Assembly: GCA_947646735.1 (NCBI GenBank)
Contig: CANTFK010000766.1
Location: forward strand, 124,001 to 188,000
Source: Peronospora farinosa
Lineage: Eukaryota; Oomycota; Peronosporomycetes; Peronosporales; Peronosporaceae
Reading direction: 5' to 3'
DNA length: 64,000 bases
A program made the position numbers and the translations under genes. The notes beneath the pieces are model-generated. The model was not told the DNA's origin. It ran no database searches and saw only the letters and a list, made by a program, of their open reading frames with translations. Below, in pieces: positions 10,370 to 20,091 of this stretch (its first letter is position 1; the number at the start of each line of letters is the position of its first letter).

Positions 10370-11535
10370 ATGGAATCAGCGGGTGATGAACGTCATTACG
10401 CAACGCGTGATGATTTCCGCCATTTAAGTGATCTCGAATGGAATGTGGTTCAGCGTATGACTGAAACCATCGGCAACCCTGCCGTTGGTGCCATGTTGCT
10501 CTCTCTTAGCGGAGACGACCGACATGCAACCATCGCCAAGTTCATACAACATGAGCTTGATGAAGTTGTAAAGAAACTCACCTTGCTACAGGAGTAAGGT
10601 TCTCAACAGGTTGACCTGTTAAGAGAACAAGGTGCTCAACAAGCTGACTTGTTGATGCAGCAGGGTGCTCAACAGTCTGAACTGTTAAGACAACAGCAGG
10701 CTAGTGCTGTTGCTGCCCGGTCGACGTATACACGTCGATCCGAGTCCTTGAAGATTGATGTCTCCAAGTAAAAGGCAGTCGAAAGCGACTCCTTGTTAAG
10801 ATGGTTCGTCGAACTCGACGATGCCATTGAGGCTCGTTGCATCGATGAAGATGCGATGAAGGTCAAGTTCGCCATGTCGAACTTGGCAGGACGTGCCAAA
10901 GATTGGGCCTAGGGCTCAAACCGCATGACCCATACGTTTTCCCAACGTATGACGTCTCCAAGGCGCGGCTAAAACATACGTTTGAACCGCCTCGCGCCGA
11001 ATTCAGGGATCGGCTGAGCTCCTGGATTTGAAACAGGGTAAGCGTGATATACACGCTTACGCCCAGCACGTACGATACCTCGTTAGCTAGCTATATCGTA
11101 CTGAATCCAATCGATGAACACACGCAGGTTACTGTGTTCATCAAGGGTCTGACAGATGGTCCTTTTTAGACCCACCTGTTCCGCTTGGAACTATAATCGC
11201 TGGATCAAGCGATCTCTGCAGCGGAACAGGAGGACTTTAGCCTACAACAGGCTCACGTCCACTCGGGGTCGTATCGTCCACCGAGACGACAGGAGGGCGG
11301 AGGTCCAGAACCAATGGACCTCTCCTATGTAGAGAGCGAGCAACCTCGCTCTCCAGGGTACAAGCGATTTCAAAAGTGCAATCGCTGTCAGAAGTTGGGC
11401 CATTACGCTTATGAGTGTAGTGCCCCACGCCCAGTGTCTCGTAACACTGGGAGTGACGATCGACCGTCTGCCACGAAGGGCCAGAGACGTGGGTCCCACG
11501 TTGCTGCGAAATCGCAACAACGTGGTGTACTATAA
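10370..11535 (+). pseudogene. gag of gypsy element (with zinc knuckle), many stops
   Basis: From the ATG at 10370 the capsid-like protein is open to about 10596 (RHYATRDDFRHLSDLEWNVV...). It continues in the same frame with in-frame stops, including LLREQGAQQ and LLMQQGAQQ heptad-like repeats and AMKVKFAMSNLAGRAKDWA. It ends with PEPMDLSYVE and a perfect zinc knuckle, CNRCQKLGHYAYEC (C-x2-C-x4-H-x4-C), at about 11375-11418. Repeated point stops show long neutral decay. Confidence 0.9.
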
Positions 11536-11699
11536 AAAAACGGTCGGGGTCAAGTAGGGGCGGATCGCCCTACTGATCCAGCAACGCCAAGAGAGTTCGC
11601 GGGACTCTTGACGAAGGTTGCTCCCAACACACAATCACTGTGTGTTGCCGCTCCCAGTGATGAGGTATACCTCATCATCTTGAAGATCGAAGTGACAAA

Positions 11700-12066
11700 G
11701 AACATCTCACTTCGCGTCCTAGTTGATTTTAGGGCTTCGAACAACTTCGTTCGACGCCAATAGCTAGATGATCGTAGGCTCAAATATGTTGAGCGCGAGA
11801 CCCCTCCAACGAGGATGACGGTGCGCCTTGCGACTGGCGCATCCGTAACAGTAAAGAAACGTGTAGTGGAAATTCACTACACGCTTGAAGGCAAAAAGTA
11901 CGATGATGATTTCATCGTACTTGACCTGGATGACAAATTTGATGTCATCCTAGGATTACCATGGCTCAGAAGGTACGAGCCATGGGTCAGCTGGCAGCAT
12001 CGAACTGTGACGATGCCTGCCGCTTGTTCCTCAGATGGCCATCTGATGAACGTCTTGGATCGTTGA
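11700..12066 (+). pseudogene. Retroviral-type aspartic protease of gypsy element, active site mutated
   Basis: The segment VLVDFRASNNFVRRQ (about 11718-11760) stands where the family has VDSGASxNF. The catalytic D-S/T-G triad reads D-F-R and a stop follows soon after. The downstream fold MTVRLATGASVTV and FDVILGLPWLRRYEPW (about 11815-11985) is open and typical. The protease would cut the Gag-Pol polyprotein, but here it is inactive. Confidence 0.85.
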
Positions 12067-12335
12067 CAAGCGTGTGAATGTACCACGAGTGAGTGCGATG
12101 GCCTCACTTGTGGTTCGGTCGTTAGTACGACTGCACAAGAACTCAGCGTGACAATCAGTCACGATGTGGAGCAAGCTGCCGCGGCTGTGCACAAGCACAG
12201 GCAGCGCCGAAAATCCAGCACTCGAATAAGTCGAGTGGACCGGGACATGAATGCTCGCCTAGAGGGCAGCATTCACCGAAGAGTAAACCGGTTGCCCAGA
12301 AGCGGCAACACGGTAGTCCTAGATCAACTGGAGAG

Positions 12336-13210
12336 TTGATCGTAGAGGATCTCGCTGTGGTTGCGCCACCACAGCTAGAGGAAGTCGATGAGATTTGTTT
12401 TATCGAGCCTGAGGGAATAAGTCCCCAGGAAGTAACCGATACCGTGAACGTCTTGGTTAATGACGAATCAAACTTAGACGCTTATACGCGTGATCTGATC
12501 GCGCCTTCAAAGTTAGATTCGGAGACAACTCAGTTGCCTACGCTAGAACCTAAAAGGTTCTTGCGTGATCTGCGTAGTGGCAAAGTCAAGCAGATCTGTG
12601 TGCTCGTCGCAGAGGACGAGTTATGACTGACATTCGGTCAGCAACAATTTTTGATAAGAACGAACGGGTTCTCAGCAGCTCATCAATGGGCGAAAGTGTC
12701 CTTGATGAGAAGACTCGGATTGAGCGATATACATCGCAATCATGGGAGTCGCTGAAGTCAAATCCTTTGTATAAGGATTTGGTCGAATTCAAGGATGTAT
12801 CCCCTATATCCGTACGGTGCGAGTTACCTAAGGATAAAGGTACTCGACACGAGATCGACCTTGTTCCTGGCACAAAATATTGTGTCATGAAGCAGTGGCC
12901 ACTGCCTCGGGAACAGGTCGAGGTGATCGACAAGTTCGTTACCGACCGTCTCGCTGCGAGCCATGTGAGGGAGTCAACTTCACCTCACATCTCTCCGACC
13001 TTCTGTGTGCGCAAGGCCACAGGAGGGTACACGCGTTCAATAAGTTGAACGCTGCAACGATACCGGCGCAAACGCCGATACCGAGAAAAGGACGTAATCA
13101 TAGATGGTATGTCTAAGAGTACCATCTTTTCGTCCATGGATCTGATGGATGGTTTCTATCAGATCCTAATGCGTGAACAGGACATCCCGTACACAGCAGT
13201 GAGCACTCAA
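12336..13210 (+). pseudogene. Partial reverse transcriptase of gypsy element
   Basis: An acidic linker (12336-12626) is followed by the N-terminal RT region: KQWPLPREQVEVIDKFV, HVRESTSPHISPTFCVRKATGG, NKLNAATIPAQTPIPRK, then SSMDLMDGFYQILMREQDIPYTA (about 13135-13200). This is typical Ty3/gypsy RT leading up to the catalytic palm. A frame shift lies at about 13,035. The catalytic YVDD block and all later domains are missing because the deletion joins about 13,210 to the LTR interior. Confidence 0.9.
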
Positions 13211-13609
13211 GAATATTATTATAACAAATGATATTTGACAATATTATGAGTTATAATCATAATATTGTCCCTAGATCTCCTTGAAGTTGGAGATGCCCTC
13301 TAATTGGTTAATATGGGTCACCATATCAACCAACGCGCTGACCAATGACCGATGGACGCGCGCAATGAGTGGAGGACAAGTTGTCAATATACATAGTTGT
13401 AGTTTAATATAGTTAACATAGGTTATAACAGATTAGTTGTATTAGACAGTTAACTATATTAAATACAGTTCTCTTATCCTCTATTGTCGTTTAGAAGTAA
13501 AACTTCCTCTGCCTCTTGTGTAAGATAGGTTTTGAGGCACCTGCTTTCACTGTCATCAGTGAAGGTAGACTATACTGTTATCAGTATAGTCGGAGGGTGC
13601 CCCATTACA
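13210..13609 (+). repeat. 3' LTR of gypsy element, 5'-truncated (400 bp)
   Basis: This matches the 5' LTR from its AGAATATT block onward and ends CCCCATTACA directly before the CCGAC duplication. The first 50 or so bases are missing. A short AGAATATT homology at the junction suggests a microhomology-mediated deletion. Confidence 0.85.
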
Positions 13610-13867
13610 CCGACCTCTTTATAAGAAGTCAGCGAGGAGTTTTTCGAGCTTTTGCTGATCACTTTAAATCGAAGGAGTGGGATTACATTCACGATATGGA
13701 GGACAAAAAGATAGTCAATATTCCCGATTCTACCGATTATGGTCGCTCAAGGAGGCATACATTAAAGTGGTGGGCATTGGTTTGGGCTTCTTCATGTTAC
13801 GGGCCGAATTTATTCTAAGGAATTCAGCCCGATGGAAGCTCATTTTGGATGGTCAGCGTGCTATTGA
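13610..13867 (+). pseudogene. Phosphopantetheinyl transferase pseudogene, copy 2, 3' part
   Basis: This continues copy 2 beyond the retrotransposon. FRAFADHFKSKEWDYIHDMEDKK is in one frame, then FYRLWSLKEAYIKVVGIGLGF in another (about 13720-13790), the signature motif of Sfp-type transferases. It ends at a stop after DGQRAID. Compared with copy 1 (3038-3300) it has one fewer T in a T-run and further small indels. Similarity to copy 1 fades after about 13,860. Confidence 0.85.
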
Positions 13868-13934
13868 TTGACATTTCATGTTACAGGGTATCTTGTAACA
13901 CGCAAACATGAAATAATATACTTATCTAGGGTAT

Positions 13935-14445
13935 TATTTCGTCGTTCCGACGGTGCGAAAAGTAATATATATACTGTAGGCATCTTTAAAACGCAGCGAT
14001 TTGCTAGGGTGTTCATCCGAAGTTTCTACGGAAAGGTGACCGCAGACCATAAATATATATTTAATTGTTTTAAAAAACTGAATGTTGGTCAAACAGTTTT
14101 TCCATGCTGAGATCTGTTACGAGAATCAGTTTGCTTTATTAGTATAAAATAAAAGGAGTTTTGCAGCAAATTAAGGTGTTCACCCGCCGTTCCGACGGTG
14201 CGAAGTAATATGTATAGGCATCTTAAAGACGCAGCGATTTTCTTGTGTGTGTACCCGTCGTTCTGGCGGACACGGTAAGCGAATTTTGTCTTTTGATCGT
14301 CGTACTCATCATATTACTTCTATATATCAGGTTGACTAAGGTAAAGGGATGGGTATAAAGATGAATGTAAACCCGTCGTTTCGTTATGTAGAATATCCGG
14401 TTGACTCAGGTAAATGAATAAGTAAGATGCAATACTATGACGCGA
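13935..14445. repeat. Dispersed short repeats of unknown origin
   Basis: A block with CGTTCCGACGGTGCGAA, an AT stretch (AGTAATATATATA) and GGCATCTT.AA.ACGCAGCGATTT occurs at about 13940-14003 and again, slightly degraded, at about 14188-14242. A CGTCGTTCTGGCGG variant occurs at 14257. A second unit, TATC.GGTTGACT.AGGTAAA, occurs at about 14326-14346 and about 14395-14415. No coding sense is visible. These look like fragments of a tandem or LTR-derived repeat. Confidence 0.55.
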
Positions 14446-14734
14446 TTCGCTTATTGTAACTGCATCCACGTGAACCTGATCACTACGCTTGCTTTTGCCA
14501 CTTTGTAGTGTATTATTTGAGCACGGAGTCCATGTTTTGACTAACGAATCGAAATCATGTGTCTCATCTACTATTCTAAGAAAGCTGAGTTTAATATTGC
14601 AATATGTAATGATGAATACGAACATTAATGTGTGCCATCGTATCGTATATTAATATCATAGAAAGAAGCACGACATATGGACACTCTGATATGGTAATCT
14701 GCAGATGTAATTGTGAATGTAAATATACAAACTC

Positions 14735-15191
14735 TGTAATGGGGCACCCTCCGACTATACTGATAACAGTATAGTCTACCTTCACTGATGACAGTGAAAG
14801 CAGGTGCCTCAAAACCTATCTTACACAAGAGGCAGAGGAAGCTTTACTTCTAACGACACGCTTAGAAGTAGAGGAAAAGAGAACTGTATTTAATATAGTT
14901 AACTATCTAATACAACTAATCTGTTATAACATATGTTAACTATATTAAACTACAACTATGTATATTGACAACTTGTCCTCCACTCATTGCGCGCGTCCAT
15001 CGGTCATTGGTCAGCGCGTTGGTTGATATGGTGACCCATATTAACCAATTAGAGGGCATCTCCAACTTCAAGGAGATCTAGGGACAATATTATAGGAAAA
15101 TATAATATTGTCAAATATCATGAGTTATAATAATATTCTTATTGTTACTTATATAAGTGTCAGTATTATGTAACGGGCTCACCCCGTTACA
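14735..15191 (-). mobile_element. Solo LTR of the gypsy family, inverted (457 bp)
   Basis: This is the reverse complement of the 9873-10322 LTR, complete from end to end (TGTAATGGGG... to ...CCCCGTTACA on the plus strand). There is no internal region. The flanking pentamers AACTC and CTTTC do not match, so there is no intact target duplication. It may result from recombination between two elements or have mutated flanks. Confidence 0.9.
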
Positions 15192-15660
15192 CTTTCGTCC
15201 TCGTAGGTCAGCATTGGCGCAGAACAAAAAGTATATGAGCAACTATAAAACGTGAAAATGGCTTTTTCTAGCACTTGAGCCCATCTAAGGCGTCTTCGGT
15301 CCTGGTCGAGAGATTCGTGGGCAAACATCGCTTACGGTTGATCAAAAAATAAATTATTGCGAGAACTCGGTGCTCGACCCTTCTCCTGACGGTACTAGTC
15401 TGAGATGACAAATTGAGCGTGGCAGTCGTAACATATGGTCTCAATTTGTTCGTCGTACAGCGTAATCGGGTCGGAATTATAAGCGCCAAGATCTTGTACT
15501 CACTTACAACTGTACAGTTGCTCCCGAATTTGTTGACCTAGACCAGGATCGCACGGCTGACTAAACCATTTTGAAACAACTAGATAAACTCGAGAGCATC
15601 GCAGGTGATATGACACCACTCCCATGTTGTATTAAAGTGCTCCGTCAGAAAGTGTGTGTT
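15192..15660. other. Gene-free stretch
   Basis: No supported gene. A short minus-strand open stretch (about 15268-15489) has no recognised similarity. Confidence 0.4.
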
Positions 15661-15668
15661 TGTTCCAT

Positions 15669-16196
15669 TCATTCCGTGTCTTCTACTTTTTTTGAACTTA
15701 AAGCATTGTTTACCTTGGATCGAGTTGTCGAAAACTTTGTGACGACATTGTCCACGACCAGACCAACGAATCCCCATTTAATGGGACGTAGCCATCCGCG
15801 AACACGACGCAAACGTCCGACTAACGGGTAGACCGAGTTCAGCGTGGTACCATACACGGCGAATGCCGCCGGGGCCAATTTGGCATTACGCGTGACTTTG
15901 CTGGTCTTTTCGTCCTTGTCGTGGTTCAAATACGACGCCCCCCATGTCAGAAGCTCAGCGCCAGTGGCACCAAGTACCAAAGGATACACCATCAGCTTCG
16001 GAAGCTTCTTGACCATCCTTTTAGTGAGATAGGCGATCCCTTTTTTGGTTCTCTTGTTCAAAGCCACGACCTTGACGAACCGAAAACCAATTGCCATGAT
16101 TGAAAAACTGGCGTATCCTTTCGAGTCATGGGTTAAAAAGCGTCGCCAACGGTGCTGTGCATGACTCGCGTGGTCAAAAGGTTTGCTCGTCGACAT
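15669..16196 (-). CDS. Hypothetical basic protein with hydrophobic segments (175 aa)
   Basis: I do not recognise this protein. The ATG at 16196 opens a 175-residue frame with a very basic N-terminal half (RWRRFL, NKRTKKG, TKRMVKKLPK). Three weakly hydrophobic segments follow: LMVYPLVLGATGAELLTWGA (about residues 68-87), APAAFAVYGTTLNSVYPLVG (about 107-126) and WGFVGLVVDNVVTKF (about 140-154). The basic start and amphipathic segments would fit a mitochondrial or membrane-associated protein, but this is inference. It is the first apparently intact gene after the transposon-rich region, with a tyrosine phosphatase diverging from it 250 bp away. Confidence 0.6.
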   Translation of the reverse strand: MSTSKPFDHASHAQHRWRRFLTHDSKGYASFSIMAIGFRFVKVVALNKRTKKGIAYLTKRMVKKLPKLMVYPLVLGATGAELLTWGASYLNHDKDEKTSKVTRNAKLAPAAFAVYGTTLNSVYPLVGRLRRVRGWLRPIKWGFVGLVVDNVVTKFSTTRSKVNNALSSKKVEDTE

Positions 16197-16443
16197 TGAA
16201 TTGTGTCAATGATACGTTTTCAACTTGTCTGATACTTTAGCCAGCGTCTGTTCCTGCCAATTGTAACGGTTTTCCCACAAGTGCTACTTCAATATTCTAA
16301 GGATTACGTCGAAAATGTTAAGTAGCACATCATCCAAGCTACCCAACAAATTTTAACGAATCAGAAAAATGTAGCCAATTAATCACTTATCCGTAATCAA
16401 TTCCTGACTTTATTGACGACCCCCCCTCATCGTCGTCCGTCTC

Positions 16444-17554
16444 ATGGCATCACCCTCGTCTTGCTCATCTGTCTACGACATGACATCACTCCGCAATATC
16501 TTAAACCATAGACAAAGCCTTTCACCAGCTATCAATGCAGTTCTTGATGCATTTTTAGCCAAAACGAAGCGTCTTCAACGTCGTGACGATCGCTCAAACA
16601 TGACCGACATGGAACGCGAGTATAAGGAGCTTTGTTGGAGTATTGACAAGGCTCCAGGCTATGAAGCATCGATAACGTTACAGACTAAAGCTACTAAAGT
16701 AAAAAATCGGTACATGGATGTCCTACCCATTGAAAAATCGCGAGTAAAGCTACAGAATACGTCGGACAATTACATTAATGCCAATTATATTGAAGATGGA
16801 TACATTGCATGCTGTGCACCAGTACCGGGTGCAATTCCAGACTTTTGGCACATGGTGTGGCAATGTGATGTTTACGTTGTGCTTATGCTCACAAATTTTG
16901 TCGAGCGAAAGAGGTTGAAAGCTGACCTTTATTGGGACACTTGTTCAACTAATGTGGTCGACTTTGGTGGGATATTTGTACAATTGATGGATGAGGAGCA
17001 GCATTCTTTACGTCAAGGATTTATTGTGAGAAGGTTCAAGGTTTGGAGAGTAGATGAAAGGGGACAAGAAGGTGAGAGTCGAGTCATTCGACATCTTCAA
17101 CTAATTACGTGGCCGGATCATGGCGTACTACGTGACTTTAAAGTTGTTGCACCGTTGCTGGATGCTGTGAACAGATACACACGTGAGGCGTCACGGACAC
17201 ATAAAGTGAAGGCGAGAGTGGTGGTGCATTGCAGTGCTGGCATTGGACGTTCTGGCACGTTCATTGCCATTGATATTCTCTTGAAACAACTGCACCGGGT
17301 ACTTACGGAAAAAAGTGACAGTGTGGAGGAAAAGACGCGAGCGATGCAGCTCGCGGTGGACATTCCGCGTGTAGTACACCGTCTGCGGTCGCAACGACCT
17401 GGCATGGTACAAACCCCGGTACGTTCTCCATGTAGCTAGTGCTAATGGACAGATACTTGTTAACCTAACGGAAGGTTTTGCTGTCTTGTAGGAACAGTAC
17501 CAAATGGTGTACCAATATCTAGCTGCCGTGGTTAGTGGCAACCAACCGTGGTGA
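16444..17554 (+). CDS. Protein tyrosine phosphatase (classical PTP domain), 2 exons
   Basis: Hydrolyses phosphotyrosine on proteins. Exon 1 is 16444-17418, the intron 17419-17491 (GTACGT...TTGTAG) and exon 2 17492-17554, giving about 345 residues. The classical PTP motifs appear in order: KNRYMDVLP (pTyr loop region), NYINANYI, DFWHMVWQ, the WPD loop in ITWPDHG, and the P-loop VVHCSAGIGRSGTF with catalytic Cys and Arg (about residues 260-273). The Q-loop is RPGMVQTPEQYQMVYQYL, formed across the splice junction, which confirms the intron. The domain fills nearly the whole protein, with only about 60 residues before it and no membrane segment or signal peptide, so it is probably a cytosolic non-receptor PTP. 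Its substrate is unknown. Confidence 0.93.
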
Positions 17555-17729
17555 CCGAGACCTGTAGGGTCAGTTACGAAGGCACTTTTGCCACCATTCT
17601 GCATTCACGTTTTAGTCACCACACCAATACAAGTTTCCTGCTTTGAAGCAAATTGGTACAAGACCTCGACGTCAAATTTGTTGCTTAACATGCGAAGCTT
17701 TGGAACGACAGCGTAATATCATTGGCACC

Positions 17730-18774
17730 AGTAAATGGCATATCAAGAAATCCGACGTTATCGTCGTTGCATCATGCCTCAAGTTTACAAGAAAACGGTG
17801 CTGTTGGTATCTTCCGCATGGATGACGTGTTTGATCGATTTGCAATTACAGGACAAGATGGCATGGATATCTGTCTCAATTCGTGTCCTCTCGGCAATCG
17901 TAATAGCTTTTTTCATGACTGCCTTCATGAAAAAGGTTGTCACTTGCTTTGGCGATTTCAACGGTACGCAACTTTGCAAGTTAATAGCGAGTGCGAGCTC
18001 ATACGAATACGCGTATCAACCAAAATGAACACAGACGCAGTAGTACAACGCATAATATTTCAACGTAGCACCGTTCAGATATTACGCTGCCTCGCTGACT
18101 AGTACCACACACTGTCACGAACATCATCATCGTGTACACTTTCGTCATCATGAACGTAGTGTAATCAGTGACAAGGAAGAGATTTTGTTGAGTCGACGAT
18201 CAAGTCTATGGACGACAAATGTTTCGTCGCGAAATTATCTTGGAGGGAATCTCAGGATTCTCTTTGGGACTTACACGCTAAGAAAGAGAAGACAGAAAAT
18301 GTAGCTGTAAGCTGTGAATTGAACGATCAGAAAGCCCAACTGAATTGCTACCATTGGCGTCGAAATACTTTGACGGTCATGAGTGGGTAGCTGGAATTTC
18401 AGTTGTCTTCTTCATATGTGCGATTACAAGTTGTGTACTCCTTATATTGATACAACAGATTCTAGACATGCATAAAGCCGAGTTTTGCAGCTACCGATGG
18501 ATGTTTGCTATCCCATTGTATTCGGGATCGCAGCGATGGTTGTGGCATCGGTTATCTTGGACCTAATAGGATCTTCGGCACACAAGTGACATACATGGTA
18601 ATTGCAGTGGTCGCTGGTTAAGTGGGAGACTTGTTTGAGAGTTTGCTGAAACATGCCGCGGGAGTGAAGGATTTCGGCACATTGATTCCAAAACTTGGCG
18701 GCGCGTTAGACCGTGTCGATGCACTAATGTTCGCCACGGTCGTGTTTGCTCGTTACTATGTCCTCTTTACGTAA
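17730..18774 (+). pseudogene. CDP-diacylglycerol synthase pseudogene
   Basis: This is a broken paralogue of the intact gene at 20092-21627. Recognisable blocks in order: IRVLSAIVIA and SASSYEYAY (about 17880-18025, matching QRILSAAILA and STCSYEYAC); YFDGHEWVAGISVVFFICAITSCVLLILI (about 18365-18450, matching YVFGGRKWLATLCV...); PIVFGIAAMVVASVILDLIG (about 18510-18570); and GDLFESLLKHAAGVKDFGTL, IPKLGGALDRVDALMFATVVFARYY (18625-18774). Stops and shifts separate the blocks, and the central membrane region of about 150 residues is deleted. In the signature the KR arginine and the PGHGG histidine are replaced. It is a tandem duplicate in the same orientation, 1.3 kb upstream of the intact copy. 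Confidence 0.85.
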
Positions 18775-20091
18775 GGCAAATGGTATCTAGATACCATGTA
18801 AAGTTTGTTGATGTCAAGGAGAACAAATTGTAAATGACTCAGGGCTTCTTGTCTCAGGAATCGAACTTGGTTGGCTGTCGTCCAAAGAGGAAAAAGAGGA
18901 TCGGTATGGTATGTGCAACAGCTTTGTTGCTAACACAAATAGCACCTTCATGTCTTGTTCACCAGAAGAAATGCTAAAATATTCATGGAAGAGATTTTGA
19001 AAAGGTTGTGCCATCAAAAGCAAACGACATAAATTCACACTTACTCGGTTTCTGCTGAGCACCATTAGAGCATGTCCAGCGCGTTATTTGCGGCGATACT
19101 GGTTACAGTAGTGATGGTGTATGATTAGTCAGCTTGTACGAGTTTGTGGATCGTGCAACAGCATTCGACAACGAATTTTGACGCAAATGGAGGCTACTAG
19201 ATGGATGGGCTCATGAATGCAAGTTTGGTCACACGACGTCAACAAAAAAAAACAGCAGTGTCGATCGCTTGTTTGAGGCCACGAACGGCGTTCGTCAGGC
19301 GTCATGTTCAGCAATTATGAGACCCAATTTGTCTACTAGATAAGAACCGAGAGATTTTGCTAGCATCGGATAACCAAAACTGGAAGAGCGAAGGAGCTGA
19401 GAGATTGCTCTTGCTTTGGACGACGAACTACGTGACGAAGAGGGTCAAATACATTGCTATCTAGTGTGTTGGACTGGTTGTAGGACATGTGTGGGTACAG
19501 CAGGATGAGTTTATGATTCCAGTGTATTGTTGTGATCGCTACGGCATTACTTCTTTCAATTCAGTGGTGTCAGACTTTGAGTCAACAGTGCTTTTTATAT
19601 GGAAATATCGATGGCGTTACGTGTTTTATACATGCATTGATTGGCATCCAACCTCTACCCAGTCTATATATTACGGGAAGGTGCTCTAGCTGCTGATTTG
19701 CGACGAATGAGTGACCTGTTCCCGGTGCCTTCGCAGTCTATTAAAGAGACATGCAGGTGTAAAAGGTTCCAGCCAAAGTCTTGAACTACATGTCGCGTGG
19801 TTGTTTGCTTCAACTTCAGTTGTCCGACATACTAGTCCCAGAGATTGACTTCATGTTAAGTTGAGACGGACGCCTTGAATGGACAAAAGAAGTTGTTTAC
19901 TGCAACGCTGGAACCTTGGTGTAGTACAGCAGAGCGTCCGACTCAGTAAATTGTCACGTCATCTAGAAGTGATTATCCATGCATCTTATAGTTTGTGTGC
20001 ACGCGTCTCAATTGTATGGTGACGATAATGCCGCCGCTTTCTACTCCATAGATTATATAGCATTATCAATCACAACGAGATTTGCCTCATC
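18775..20091. other. Intergenic, no gene seen
   Basis: This 1.3 kb separates the pseudogene from its intact paralogue. No convincing coding region. It probably holds the promoter of the intact gene near its right end. Confidence 0.4.

Larger units (their letters stand above)
9873..13609 (+). mobile_element. Nested Ty3/gypsy LTR retrotransposon, internally deleted
   Basis: The element is bounded by LTRs that start TGTAACGGGG and end CCCCATTACA, with a 5-bp target duplication. Internally it has a primer-binding site, gag with zinc knuckle, protease and the first part of reverse transcriptase. Everything from the middle of reverse transcriptase through RNase H, integrase and the start of the 3' LTR is deleted: the coding text stops at about 13,210 and runs straight into the LTR interior. 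gag and protease carry many stops. It is non-autonomous and dead. The insertion split the phosphopantetheinyl transferase pseudogene copy 2. Confidence 0.95.
9868..13614. repeat. Target-site duplication CCGAC flanking the gypsy element
   Basis: CCGAC at 9868-9872 directly precedes the 5' LTR and the same five bases at 13610-13614 directly follow the 3' LTR. In the empty sister locus (about 3026-3030) CCGAC occurs once, in the sequence ACAGACCGACCTCTTTAT. This proves the insertion and its exact ends. Confidence 0.95.

Noticed and set aside
14591..14828. Minus-strand 70-residue frames resembling MCKIGFEAPAFTVISEGRLY
   Set aside because: The same string occurs in the inverted LTR and the LTR at 13.5 kb. 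It is LTR DNA read by chance, not a gene.
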